This document shows, piece after piece, positions 1 to 10,806 of a stretch of 64,000 nucleotides of DNA. The notes under the pieces are model-generated. The model was not told the DNA's origin. It worked only from the letters and a program-made list of their open reading frames with translations, and searched no databases. The position numbers and the translations under genes were made by a program. Origin of the DNA: Amoebophrya sp. A120 (lineage: Eukaryota > Sar > Dinophyceae > Syndiniales > Amoebophryaceae); contig CAJINV010000010.1 of NCBI GenBank assembly GCA_905178155.1, positions 1,881,182 through 1,945,181 of the forward strand, given 5' to 3'. The first letter of the stretch is position 1, and the number at the start of each line of letters is the position of its first letter.

Positions 1-131
1 CCAATTCTTAACCCGTAGCAGGACAATAGTCGGCTTCCATTGCACCCTCTGCAATACAGTCTTTTTTGCGTCGCATTTCATGCATCACAAATTATTTCCA
101 CGTTGAGGATTTCCATTCTGAGGCTTTCATA
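1..131. mobile_element. Introner IE-D, cut by window edge
   Basis: Right half only. It ends in the family terminus GATTTCCATTCTGAGGCTTTCATA type, followed by ctgca, which should recur to the left of the window if the 5-bp rule holds. Confidence 0.75.
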
Positions 132-627
132 CTGCATCGCTTCTTTGGTCAGGGGCTTGAGCTTCGGGTGCTTCTCCACCTTGTCGCTCTTTTCTTCGTC
201 GCTGGACCAGTCCATCTTGATGCTTATGTTTGTGTGCGAAGCAAATTTTCCGCTACTAGATTCTGCAGGCGGACCCTCACGAAACCAGGAACATACGAAA
301 GTATCCAACTTCCAGGATCGTGACCGTGCTATTTTATTCTTGTCGCAATAGTGGAAGTGGACGTCGCGATAATTGTCGCAATAAAAAAGGTAGCTTTTGA
401 TGTCGCCAGAATTTTAACGTAGATAAATGCGTGCCGCTGATAGATACATTAGAAAGCTTTCCACGAATAGCGAGCGCTTCAGACAGCAGGATCCAGAGGG
501 ACAAAATCAGGGCACCCCCCCATACATCTTGTGGCAAAAAGCCAAATGGGATCTTGGTGCTTGTTTTAGTTTTCCGTTTCAGCATCTCGGCTAATATTTG
601 TATGTGCAAGTGGCACCATTCGAGCAT
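132..627 (-). CDS. Gene 0: incomplete unknown protein at window edge
   Basis: I do not recognise this gene. A minus-strand frame opens at a Met at 627 and encodes a hydrophobic stretch (GALILSLWILLSEALAI) that could be a signal anchor. A second frame just downstream, over about 132-308, encodes a charged segment (MDWSSDEEKSDKVEKH) that ends exactly at a truncated IE-D introner, which is what marks it as an exon. The two frames need at least one splice between about 300 and 345, which I could not place. The rest of the gene lies beyond base 1. It could be two unrelated fragments. Confidence 0.3.
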
Positions 628-1331
628 GTGCTAGAACATGATCTGGTCTAGTACTTCTAGGTGTAATAAAATTCAAAAGAATCGATCTTGTTGTGTTCTT
701 AGTCGTTGACCTTTAGACTTCTAGCACGACGCTCTGAGAATGTGTTTTCAATCTGCATCTACAGTTCATTGGTAGAAGAAATCATCCATATTACACGACA
801 GAATTTGAATTGCAGAGGATGAACATCATCGACAGGCTGGATGGCACACGCTCCTGCTGATGAAGTTTTTTTCATCCTTGCATCAAACACGGGGCCAAAG
901 CCGCCTCGTATCATGTTGATCTTGTATACGAGCCTAGTTGTACAGCGCGAGGACATATCATCATACATCAAGTTCATTTCATCTGTGGGTAGAACGACTA
1001 CCTGTATTTGTACCTCGGTTTCTTTTTCGTCAGAATGAGGAATTCGATTTCAGCAAGACCAATTATAGCCTGAATAGCAACGTAGAACAAGGATGATTCT
1101 TGTCAACATGCTATCCACGCATAATCATAGCACTATTGTCATTCTATCCACGCAAGATCATGGGATTTGGTGCTGCCCTCGCTGAGTTGCCGGTCCGGAC
1201 CGGCGCGTGCGGCTTGGACATCAACCTGATAGTGTTCATCAATATGAAAGGCAATGTAGAAGTCTGTCTGTCATGCAGCTCTCGCATGAAAAAACGAAAT
1301 TGTCATCCTGCTTTCTGCATTACAACAAAAG
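628..1331. other. Intergenic, gene 1 to gene 0
   Basis: About 700 bases with no coding frame I can support. It holds a short imperfect direct repeat of tatccacgca near 1110 and 1147. It must contain the end of gene 1 and the start region of gene 0. Confidence 0.5.
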
Positions 1332-4300
1332 TCACATCTTATGATTATACGAGTTCGACGCGAATGGGTTGTCCGCACTGGTCGCGTTGCTGTTGCTAAT
1401 TCCGGCGAATCCACCGCCACCGCCACCACCGCTCATCTGTCGACCCCAAGAACCGTATGAAAGCCTCAGAATGGAAACCCTCAAAGTGGAAATACAAATA
1501 ATTTGTGATGCATGAAATGCAAGGCAAAAAAGATTCTATTGCAGAGGACACAATGGAGACCGACTGTTGTCCTGCTAGGGGTTCAGAATTGGGCTGCTGA
1601 TTAGCACGAGAGAAGGGCACCCCTTTGCCCACCTAGCATGACAGACATGCTTTGAGTGCCCGGAAAATTTGTCATGCGCCAATTAAAAATGGCGCTTCAA
1701 CTGGAGTCGTTTTTTTGCATTGCAAATTATTTTCACTTTTAGGATTTCCAACCTGAGGCTTTCATACACCGCCGCTGCTTGATCCACCGCCACCACCGCC
1801 CCACTGAGGAAGCTTACTCACGTTGTTGTGTCAAATGTAAAAATGTCTGGGTCTGGAAGATTCTGAGACTTGTGATGCATGTTTTGCATGACCCAGGACG
1901 TCTATAATGCACGCCCTAGCATCGCAGATCTTTAGAGGGCTTCATGATGCCTACTCCGCATGACAAGAAACACCCTCCCCGCGTAGCACAAACTAGACTC
2001 CTGTTGCTGGTCATGCAATACAGAGTTTCTTAGAGTCCGAAGGTAGCATCCCAAGTTCCAACCTTCCAGACCCAGACATTTTTGCATTTGATATATTGTT
2101 AGTATTAACCACTCGTCTCGTGATACTGCCCGGAGGGCGGCTGGAGCGGGTTTGGGATGAGGCAGAAGAAGGACCACCGGAACCTGAAAATTAGTCAACA
2201 ACTTCGCACTGCTACTGCTTGGCTTTGTCATGCCAGCAACGCAACCACAAGGCAAGTTGTAAAAATGCTCGAGTAAGTACAAGCACACGATGGATCTCCA
2301 TCTCCTACCCCTACCTAATAAATAAAGACTACCCCCTCCCGGTCCACTCGGCGTCCCCCCTCGTCGTCCCGCCAGACTGGACACTGGATTTTGCGTCGTC
2401 GGTTTTCGTAGAACGCTGCTCATCTTCTTCCCAGGTGTAACAGTACTACTAGTTGTCACCGCAGAGAAAGGCGCATTGGCCGCTCGGTTGATTCTGTTCG
2501 CGTGCGCGGTTACATCGGATAATGTGCTCCTCGCGCTAGAGCCACTATTCGACGTCCTGGACCCATTTGGCGTTCTCCTTTGCAATCTGCTCGCATTCGT
2601 GCTACCGTTGAAAGAACCAGGTGCAGCACCGCTCGATGTGTGTCTCCTGGCCGCGCGAATGGCTTCCCGAAACGCCATAGATTTCTCGCGCCAACTCGTC
2701 TGCGGGACTCGTGCGGGCGCTCGAGCGGTAGTGTTCGAGGTGCCGGGTTGGGTGCGTGACTGCGAGGAAGATATCCTATGTAAAAACGTCCCCACCCCAT
2801 AGTCAAGATGGGGAATCGGCTAGACAAATCCACACCACAAGTTTTCGTTTTGGCTGTTTTGCATGAAAAATTTGGACTCGTAGCGTAGTGCTGTTTGAGC
2901 TAGCTCAACAGCATGACATATCTAGCATATCATGCAGCTTGGAGAATGCCCAATTGCAAAACACGACTAGAAAATGCTGCTCATGGGGATCCGCATGAGA
3001 AACATTCTGAGCATGCAGATTTGGATTACAACTCTGGGGTGGGGACGTTTTTAGATACGATAGAAGACGATGCACCCCCTCTCGTCGCACCACCACCTCC
3101 CCTCTTGTTCTTCAACGGTGGCGGCATCCCGAAGCACCCATCGCTAGCGTAGGAATCAAAAGTCCCGCCGCCCCCAAAACTGCTCCCGTCAGTGGGCACG
3201 CGGTGCTTGGCGCTGTTGTACACTCGTCGCTTCTTCATCTTCGCGTTCGTCTTCATGCAGATCTGTTCGTGTTTCTGGATCCGGTCTATGGAGTTCTCAA
3301 GTGTTACACTCTCAACTGTTACATGAATTTGCAATGCAAGACTGGCAAAACAAGTGAAAGGAGGAAGACTGCGCCTTTTGCATTACAAGTTCGGCGCAGA
3401 TTTAGGTGCGGCTTAGCCCCCTTCGCAAATTTGTCATGGGGAGCAGCTTGATCGTGAGGATGGTGATGGTGTTTTTGCATGACAAATTCATGTAACAGTT
3501 GAGAATGTAGCGTTTGAGAACGCCATACGGTCCGGCAGAAACGTTCGGTTGCAAACGCGGCAGGGGACCAGCCCGGTCGGGATCATTGGGGGCTGCGCTG
3601 TGGCAGCAGCTTCGGTGGCGTAGATGTTGTAGGCACCAGCGTTTTGCTGGTTTTCTTTGTTCTGCATGTTAGTGCCCAGCATCTTGTTCCGAGGGTTGTT
3701 CATCATCTTCGCCGAAGAAGAAGAAGAGGAAGGGTATCCACAGAAATTTTACCGCCACCGCCAAAAATCGCAAAAAAGCCACAACTTTTCAATTAAAAAA
3801 ATAAAAAAACTTGTCGTGGTAGTTAGTAAGGTCGCCGACGTAATCTAGTAGCTCGAAGTCGCTAGTGATGTCCAGTGGAAGCGCACTATGTAGATGAAAA
3901 TAAACTAGCTAGGCCCGAACAGCGATCCGGGCGAAGAAGGTGGCACCCGAGTCCCGCAGCACCTGCTCCCCGCTGCAGAATGCTGCGGGCCCAAGTCGTA
4001 GTCCGGGCGGGCTGTTGCCTGGTCTTTTGGCTGGCTGAGCTGGGTATATCGGTCGCCCAGCCTGACAGTGGAGGGGCAGCTGAGATCTGCCAGCCATGAG
4101 CTTTGCTTCAGAAAATGCCACATGGCGGTAAAGTTTCTGAGGCCGTTAGCTCGTGGTAAATTTTACCGCCACGCTCAGTTTTCGACTTGACGAAAAAAGT
4201 GAGATTTTTCTGAAAAGATCCCAGAACTTTTCCAAATCTGCTTTTTTCCACGAAGTCATGTTTTTTTCTGGCGGTAAAAATAATCACGGTGGTATGGCCT

Positions 4301-7147
4301 CAAAAATTTTACTGCCATGAGGCAACTTCTAAAAGAAAATGGCGATTTTTTGACTTTCCAAATCCACCGTAGCACCGGTAGAATTTTTACCGCCACGATT
4401 TTAATGGAAAATCAATGAAAAAGTGGCGGTAAAATTTCCACCGGTGCTATGCTGAGATTTTGGAGTCAAAAGCGAGCATTTTCTAGAAGAAAATGCGTCG
4501 TGGCGGTAAAATTTTTGAGGCCGTAGCACCGTGATTATTTTTACCGCCAGAAAAAAACACTATTCTCCGACATTTTCTGATTTTTTCTGAAAATTTTTGT
4601 GATTTGTCCTGTCGCAAAAGACGACAGGCAACAATTTTGTGCCAGCTGAGCTGCCGGGCCACCAAATCATCTCCGAACCCATGAAACGATCAGCCCAGGC
4701 CCCTCGCTTTCGCCCCATGTCGCCACACGGTGGCGCGGCGACATGGTGGCCGCGAAATGGACCAAAAAGGGTAGGCACCTCCAGCGACCAACACCTGGCG
4801 GACCTTCCAGCCGAGGGTACCTCCATCTTGTTCCGAGGGTTGTTCATCATCTTCGCGGAAGATGAAGAAGAGGAAGGGTGCTGCTGTTATCGAAAGAAAA
4901 AGTGTAGACGTCGACGGTTTTAAGAAAATGCAACAAAAAAAATTTTGTGACCACCCTAGAGGATCTTGCGAATGCCATAAAAAGACGTGCTCACATGGCT
5001 AGCTATTGCGGGACTCCTTTGTAGCTTAATTCAGTTGCGCTAGCTAGTGCAAAAGGTCTGGGCGCCGTCCTGCTGATCCATCAAGTGCCGTTCGAGGAGA
5101 CCCGTCTGGACAGCCACTGTTCCTGGCCCGGGGTCGTAACGCCCAAGAAACAGGTCGGCTGGGTGGAGTCTGCAACTTTCCGGCTGAGAGTCAGGCAGTT
5201 CTCCGGTGGGAACGTCAGCAGGGTCTCTCTGCGAGAGGGCTGGGCCGCCGCAAATATGCATAGGGCGTCTCCAATGCGCTCGTCTTTTCCGGGTGCCCTA
5301 CTCATGCAAAGTTTTTCAACGTTGCGACCGGGTCCAGGAGGTGGCACCGACGTGGAGGCGAAACAGGGTCAAGCTGCACAATTTGCCTTCCGTGGCTGGC
5401 GACCTTTCGCACTAGTTATCTAAATTCAACGCAGCTACATTGGAGTCCCACGGTAGCTAAGATCATGGCCTACTTGATTTACACCTATTCAAAATTCCTA
5501 CAGGGCACGTAAAAAATTTTTTTTTCGAAAAATTGAAAAACCGTCTACGTCTACACTTTATCTTGTGATAGCTGTGGGTTGTTCATCATCTTCGCCGAAG
5601 AAGAAGAAGAGGAAGGGTGCTGTTGTCTACTTTGTGCTCCCGAAGGAGTTATCAAATGCAAAAATGTCTGGGTCTGGAAGGATGCAAGGTTTGTCATGCA
5701 GCACACTTTGCATGACTCCTGAAGTCTGTGACGCAGGCTCTAGCATCACAGATTTTGTGAAGGCTTCCTGATGCCTATAACGCATGAGAAATGTTCTCTT
5801 GCCGTGGCAAAAACTGCACCTCTTTTGCTGTTCACGCAATACAGGTTTTTGTAGAATCCAGATGCAGCATCACAAGTTGCATTCTTCCAGACCCATACAT
5901 TTTTGCATTTGATAGAAGTGGGGAAAACATTATTTCCTCCACCGTCGACCGCCTGTCGTGCTATCAAATGTAAAAATGTCTGGGTCTGGAAGAATGCAAC
6001 TTGTGATGCTGAATTTGGATTCCAAAAAAATCTGTATTGCATGAACAGCAAAGGGAATGCAATTTTTGCTACGCGGAGAGGGCATTTGTCATGCGGAATA
6101 GGCATCGCGAAGCCCTCAAAAAATCTGTGATGCTAGGGCATGCATCACAGGCATCATGGCCAATGTAAAACATGCATGACAAGTCTCAGAATCTTCCAGA
6201 CCCAGACATTTTTACATTTGATACGTGCCTGCCGAAGCCGATTCACGGTTCCAATTGCCGAGGACTCATAGAAGCCCCCGCTGCTGCCACCACCTCCGAA
6301 AAAGCTGTTTGGGTCCACAGTGTCACCGCGGAGGCTCGAGGCAAAATTCGCGTTCGCGTTTTGCTCGGGGTCGCCAGCACCAAAGCCGTTTCCGTTCTTC
6401 AATTGCCTATCCATAAACGTCTTCGCGCACTGCTTCCGGTGAAAGGGGAGGGAGTATCAAAGTGAAAAATCCCCCCTCCCCATAGTGAAGCGGGAACTTC
6501 TGTTGCTGGATTTGTGTACACAAATCAGGCCTGTCTTGCAGTGAGGCATTACAGGCAAAGCCTCAGCCTGCGTAGGGGTGTTTTGTTGTAGGCACTTAGC
6601 ATAGCAGAGGCCTGCCATGTAGATGAAATAGCATTACAAATCGCCTCCATAAGGTGGCGGATTCTTTGGATTTGCCTTCTTGCAAGAGAGACAGGATTTG
6701 TGGTCACAAATCAGCCTCACAAATTTTTAGGAACATACCTTTTCAATATGGGGAGGGGGGATTTTTCCTTACAATAGGGAGCTCGGGAAAAACCGGCCCC
6801 CGCAGATGTCGCACGCCACGTCGCGGGGTTATGAAAGCCTCAGGTTGGAAATCCTCAAAGTGGAAATAATTTGTAATGCAAAAAAAACGACTCCAGTTGA
6901 GGCGGCATGTGTAGTCGGCGCATGACAAATTTCCCGGGTACTTAAAGCATGTCTGTCATGCAGGTTCAGGCAAAGGGGTGCCCTTCTGTCATGCTAAGTA
7001 GCACGACAATTCTTCACCCCTAGCAGGACAGTAGTCGGCCTCAATTGCGTCCTCTGCAATACAGTCTTTTTTGTCGTCGCACTTCATGCATCACAAACCA
7101 TTTCCACTTTGAGGATTTCCATTCTGAGGCTTTCATAGGGGTGGCAT
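1332..7147 (-). CDS. Gene 1: double C2HC (ZC2HC1-type) zinc-finger protein
   Basis: Two zf-C2HC fingers of the ZC2HC1 type become visible only after splicing. Finger 1 is CDICGGRFFPSS joined to LPFHRKQC across the IE-F introner. Finger 2 is CRVCNRTFLPDR joined to IQKHEQIC across the IE-I introner. Around them the protein is low complexity, rich in Ser, Gly and Asn, ending in a Gly-rich tail and SNSYNHKM before a TGA at 1332-1334. Removing each introner plus one 5-bp repeat keeps a single frame from the first finger to the stop. One ordinary GT-AG intron is at 2184-2332. The start is uncertain: the Met at 7147 gives MPPRDVACD, but open frames continue upstream to about 7870 and, joined across the IE-D at 7384, would give a membrane segment (ILYVVLAVVLVLVPLLIHLL). 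Function is unknown; zinc binding is inferred from the Cys/His pattern. Confidence 0.75.
1456..1766. mobile_element. Introner IE-D in gene 1
   Basis: Flanks aaccg/caccg (4 of 5). It splits the Gly-rich C-terminal tail; joining gives SGGSWGRQMSGG in frame. Confidence 0.88.
1829..2093. mobile_element. Introner IE-B in gene 1
   Basis: Flanks tgttg/tattg. The left terminus is diverged (TGTC instead of TATC). Joining gives NTNNNVSKLPQW in frame. Confidence 0.85.
2184..2332 (-). other. Ordinary GT-AG intron in gene 1
   Basis: Donor GTAGTC and acceptor ATTTTCAG. Without it the frame runs into an atypical hydrophobic stretch; with it the Gly/Ser-rich protein continues (GPGGGSGGPSSASSQ). No inverted repeats. 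Confidence 0.65.
2772..3062. mobile_element. Introner IE-C in gene 1
   Basis: Perfect flanks gaaga/gaaga. The right end is slightly rearranged (TTAGATACGATA). It splits a Ser run after finger 2. Confidence 0.9.
3287..3527. mobile_element. Introner IE-I inside zinc finger 2 of gene 1
   Basis: Perfect flanks cggtc/cggtc. The element lies between the Cys pair and the His-Cys pair of the finger; removing it plus one cggtc gives FLPDRIQKHEQIC. No register of this junction gives GT-AG. Confidence 0.95.
4259..4559. repeat. 300-bp near-perfect palindrome
   Basis: The outer arms read TTTTTTTCTGGCGGTAAAAA on the left and its reverse complement on the right; inner arms around ACCGGTAGAATTTTTACC repeat the motif. 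The centre is near 4409. Motifs of the type tttaccgccac recur at 3752 and 4157 outside it. It would form one long hairpin in DNA or RNA. Confidence 0.85.
4888..5570. mobile_element. Giant introner IE-M (683 bp)
   Basis: It obeys the introner rule: TATC...GATA ends and perfect flanks gctgt/gctgt. The ends are inverted repeats (TATCGAAAGAAAAAGTGTAG on the left, a diverged complement on the right), with a second inverted pair at about 4995-5050 and 5410-5462. The GC-rich middle has open frames on both strands (plus 5085-5423, minus 5081-5347), but neither resembles a known protein. Confidence 0.8.
5650..5914. mobile_element. Introner IE-B in gene 1
   Basis: Flanks ggagt/gaagt (4 of 5). Joining gives NNVFPTPSGAQSRQQ in frame. 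Confidence 0.88.
5962..6223. mobile_element. Introner IE-B in gene 1
   Basis: Perfect flanks cgtgc/cgtgc. It is separated from the previous IE-B by an exon of about 47 bases. Joining gives RLRQARQAVDGG. Confidence 0.93.
6455..6776. mobile_element. Introner IE-F inside zinc finger 1 of gene 1
   Basis: Perfect flanks gggag/gggag. Removing it restores RFFPSSLPFHRKQC, the second half of the first C2HC finger. Confidence 0.95.
6830..7137. mobile_element. Introner IE-D at the start of gene 1
   Basis: Perfect flanks ggggt/ggggt. It interrupts the codons just after the candidate start Met at 7147. Confidence 0.92.
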
Positions 7148-7383
7148 TTTCCGAGTCGCAACGGTTGGTCTGCTTACTTTTGGTCCTCGGATACTTAATA
7201 ACCCTTGGCCTGCTCAGTGTCAGGATCAGGATGTGATTGTGAATAAAGTCGAGCGAAGACGGCAGAAAGTAGAGCACGTGGCGCGGTTCACCTGTAATCT
7301 GCTCTACGTTGATGACGGCGTTTTGAATCTCCGCAAGAGATGGATCAGAAGTGGGACAAGAACCAACACCACCGCGAGCGCGA

Positions 7384-7691
7384 TATGGATGAGTCAGGTT
7401 TGATATCGTCAAAGTTGAAATAACTTGTAATGCATAAAATCGATACCAATTGGACCCACAGTTTCTAGTCGGCGCATGACAAATTTTATCCGTACCGGAG
7501 GCCAGTTTGTCATGCTGTTTCGGGCAAAGGGGCTCCCCTCTGTCATGCTAATCAGCAGCCCAATGCTTGACCCTTACCAGCACTACAATCTACTTCCCTT
7601 GCGTCCTCTGCAATAGAGGCAATTTCTGCGTTGCATTTTATGCATGACAAAGTATTTCAACTTTGACGATTTCAAACCTGACACTTCCATA
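7384..7691. mobile_element. Introner IE-D upstream of gene 1
   Basis: Flanks cgcga/cacga (4 of 5). Joining its flanks gives a frame with a hydrophobic helix, which suggests that coding continues upstream of 7147. Confidence 0.85.
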
Positions 7692-8552
7692 CACGACATA
7701 CAGAATGTATCTCGCGTGAATCTCAATTTTGAAATGTTTCTTCTTCGATTGCACTATTGCAATCGATCATAAGTAGACACTCCAGTTTTTACAATATGTC
7801 TATATTGATCGTTTCGATGTGAAAAAACCTCATCCCTTCAGGAAAACGCAGCCACTTCAGCTCGATAATATCAATGCAGCAAGATGTACGCGTAGGTGGA
7901 GGTCCTGCATGCGATAGAGAGTATTAAGTCACAACACACGTTTCTTCACACCCAAGCCCTTGCGCTTGCACAGCTAACGCTCACTCGTTTTCGGATTATG
8001 ATGATGCGTAGTTGTGCCCTAAGTATAAAAAGCTCCTTTTGCATCACACACACAAACACCAAGGCGCGCTCATATGAAATACGTACAAATGCTTCTTTTT
8101 TTCTTCCAAAACACCTCATACCGACTCGGAGCCTTCCTCGAACACGGAAGATGCTGGTCATTATTTAGGCAACACGATCATGGCGCTGCCTTTTTGAACA
8201 ACTACGGACGGGTCTACTCCGCATTGCTTGTTCACAAAATTTTCCTATCGGGCAAGGTTTGTGGTCTATTAGATTTTTGTCAAGCACGTTCAAGTATGTG
8301 TATGTGTAGCTCTAGGTCTAGCTACCACCTCTAAAAATGCGGTTTCTAGTCTTTCAGGTTTTTTTTTTTCCCAGGGAATCTTGTCTTTGAGTTCATCTAC
8401 ATACACCTAATATCATACATCAAAATGAAAGTGCGGTCTTTTGGATAATTTTACACAGTTTTTCTTTTTACTTCGTCTGGGTCTTCTTCATCTTCTTCTT
8501 CAAGATGTATGCTTATATTGCCTATCTATAACAAGACAAATTTTATTTACAT
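7692..8552. other. Region upstream of gene 1 with possible 5' exons
   Basis: Minus-strand fragments (QSKKKHFKIEIHARYILYVV near 7700-7750 and IDIIELKWLRFPEGMRFFHI near 7810-7870) look coding but have no Met I can connect. A further Met frame at 8161 (MTSIFRVRGRLRVGMRC) may be a first exon. The rest is AT-rich with nothing I recognise. Confidence 0.35.
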
Positions 8553-8770
8553 CGGATGTCGATAAATATTACTAAACAAATGGAAGGGCGTCCCCGGACC
8601 CCCTGTTGAATCCGCAAAATGCTGAGGGTCGTGCTAATAATTCCTCAACTTCCTCGCGCTCGCTCTTTTTCCCTCGAGAAGAATGTCCGGCGCGCCCTTC
8701 GTTTTTTTTCAAAAGATTCAAAGGGGGCGCGGGGGTCCGAAAGTTCAAGAATATTTATCGACATCCGATA
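8553..8770. repeat. Inverted repeat flanking the start of a GC-rich island
   Basis: The arm ATCGGATGTCGATAAATATT near 8555 and its complement near 8748 enclose about 170 GC-rich bases. Function unknown. Confidence 0.65.
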
Positions 8771-9740
8771 GAATCTGTTGCCCAGCAGGACAAGTGGCAG
8801 CAAATGCGCAAGCACACAGGAGGGCAAGCACACAGGATGCGCAAGCACACAAAAACAGTACTTTGGACCAGAAGTGCCCCTATTGCTACCTGTTGCGGAT
8901 AGAGGTGAAACAGATGTGCAAAGTTCTAAAACTGCATCGATCTGGCCGCGTTTTGGCACTGCGGTCCGCCTCCTCGGAGCTCTTTTTTTCTCGTCTTAGG
9001 TCTCGGGGTGCCGCGCTCGGTTTTTTTTAGCGGATTCGCTCATGGGAGATTTTGCTGCAGCGCCGAAAATTATAAACATGAAGCGCCGGCCCTTTTTTTT
9101 ATGAAAGCACGCGAGGCGAAGTGAGTAGGACAACCTCCTCCGCGCGCGCAGTGCGCGCGAAAATTTTGTTTCATCTCGCCCCCGCTGCCGCGGATATTTT
9201 TTCTCTGGTTCCGCCCGGCGGCAGGCCGGCAGCAGCTGTGAGGCACCCGCGCGGCAGCTGTGCAACAGCCCGCGCAGCAGCCGGAATCAGGTGCGCAACA
9301 AGTGTGCAACAAGTGCGCAACAAGTGTGCAACAAGTCCGGATGGGTGTGAAATAAGTTCGTTTTCTTTTAGAAAGCGACTTATTTCACACCTATCCGCAC
9401 TTGTTGCGCACTTGTTGCGCACTTGTTGCACACTTATTGCGCACTTATTTCACACCTCTCTCACACCTGTGTAACATTTGTCGCGAGCCTGCCCTCAACC
9501 GGCCTCACACCTGTCTCGCAGCCATGCCGCAGGTCCCGCGCAGCGCGGCCGGCGTTGGGGCCGGGCTGTTGCACGGCTGTCGCACAGCTGTCCGCGAGGC
9601 CTCTCTTTTGCCACCCTTGAAAAAGTTTGGGAGCCGGGGGCCTGGCTCTTGACCCGGGCCCGGTGAACCGGTCGGCCCACGCTCGCCCTAGGCAACCCCA
9701 ACGCGCGATGGCCCGCGACCACGCGTCTAGTCGATTACTT
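8590..9740. other. GC-rich island, noncoding as far as visible
   Basis: Base composition rises sharply against AT-rich neighbours. Long frames appear on both strands at once (for example 9121-9474 plus and 9171-9431 minus), which is expected from GC richness. No protein family is recognisable and no introner is present. Confidence 0.5.
9290..9442. repeat. Palindrome built of short tandem repeats
   Basis: Left arm made of repeats of gtgcgcaacaa ending in tgtgaaataag; right arm its complement, with a spacer of about 20 bases. The RNA would form a stem of about 65 pairs. Confidence 0.8.
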
Positions 9741-9898
9741 CTCGCCGTGCTGTGCATTGTGAAAACGCGACGGCCCATGCGGAACGGGCCACCCCTTTCG
9801 TCCAGCTGGAGATTTCTGCAATACTATTTCACCTCTATCCGCAGAGTAATCCTATAGGGTGCTTTGGGGCCAAAGTACTTCTATGACTACGCGTGCGT

Positions 9899-10720
9899 AG
9901 CAGTATAATGCGCTGTCCTCGCCGTCGTCCAACCTCGTGGTCCATCAATAATTTCTATAACGCGATCAACTGTTAAATCAAAAAATATTTTCAAATTTTT
10001 CTTTAAGTATCGGAAAGCGCGCGCGCAGAAGCCCACCAGAATCGGCGAGCAAAGAATCCGCACACAGCGCACAGATCTTGAGCATTCAAACTGACTTATG
10101 CTAGAGTCGGGCGCCGAGTGTGAGCCCTCGACCGGTCGCACAGTTGTGCCGCACTGTGTCCCTCGGGGAGGTCCCCCGGGGAGGTCCCGAAGCAGCACAA
10201 ATCCAAAGCAATGCAGGTCGAATTGCCTCAGAGCAACAGGCATGCCAGGGCTGGCCTTGTGGATCCCCATCCTTGCTCCGCCGCCGCCAGTGGGGCAGCA
10301 AGGCTTTTGCGCCATGTTCCGACGCACTCCTCTGTCCGCGGCGCGGGTGACGGCAGTCTTATGGCCGGCTTCGCGTCTGGTAATTTGGCAATGCCTCTGA
10401 CGGCTTGTCTTCCCATCCCGCTGCGATCCAGGCCCTGCCCCCGTGCCAAGGCAGGAGCTCAAATGATCCGGGTCTACTAGGAAGGGAGCAGAGCCATGCC
10501 TTCGAGCGGGGTGCGGGCTTCTAAGGCCACACGGCTGCGGCGGCGCCACTCGCCGCGTGTCAGACAGCATCCCGCTGGGGTCGTGGCATGCCTTGCTGGA
10601 GGGCTTTTGCGGAGCTCTTGCGCAGTTGCCCCCCGAAGCCACTTCCCGACAGGCGATTTTTTTGGCAGTAAAATGCGCTGTCCTCGCCGTGGTCGTCCAA
10701 CCTCGTGGTCCATAAATTTC
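9899..10720. repeat. GC-rich segment between direct repeats
   Basis: A 55-base sequence (ATGCGCTGTCCTCGCCGT and onward) occurs at about 9899-9955 and 10664-10720 in the same orientation. Between them is a GC-rich stretch with a 251-codon minus frame (9887-10642) whose composition suggests chance. The segment could be an insertion with long direct repeats or a partial duplication. Confidence 0.55.
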
Positions 10721-10806
10721 ACAATTATACAGTGAGAACCGTCAACATGTATCGATTTTTGCTTTCAAAGCTTTATTTAATTAGAAGGCGTCGTCCCGTT
10801 GTTCTT

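Larger units (their letters stand above)
3680..5626. repeat. Compound insertion between three copies of one exon segment
   Basis: A segment coding for PSSSSSSAKMMNNP on the minus strand occurs at 3680-3735, 4824-4887 and 5576-5626. The last two copies are an in-frame 51-base tandem repeat with the giant introner IE-M between them. Between the first two lies about 1.09 kb that contains a 300-bp palindrome and no plausible coding frame. The bounds of that inner insert are unresolved: a TATC-type left end is present at 3735, but I found no matching right end. Confidence 0.7.

Noticed and set aside
5081-5423. Overlapping frames inside the giant introner as a transposase or cargo gene
   Set aside because: Short, on both strands, no DDE or other motif. 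Kept only as a note.
9887-10642. A 251-codon minus frame between direct repeats
   Set aside because: Composition and overlap with plus-strand frames suggest chance; no recognisable motif.
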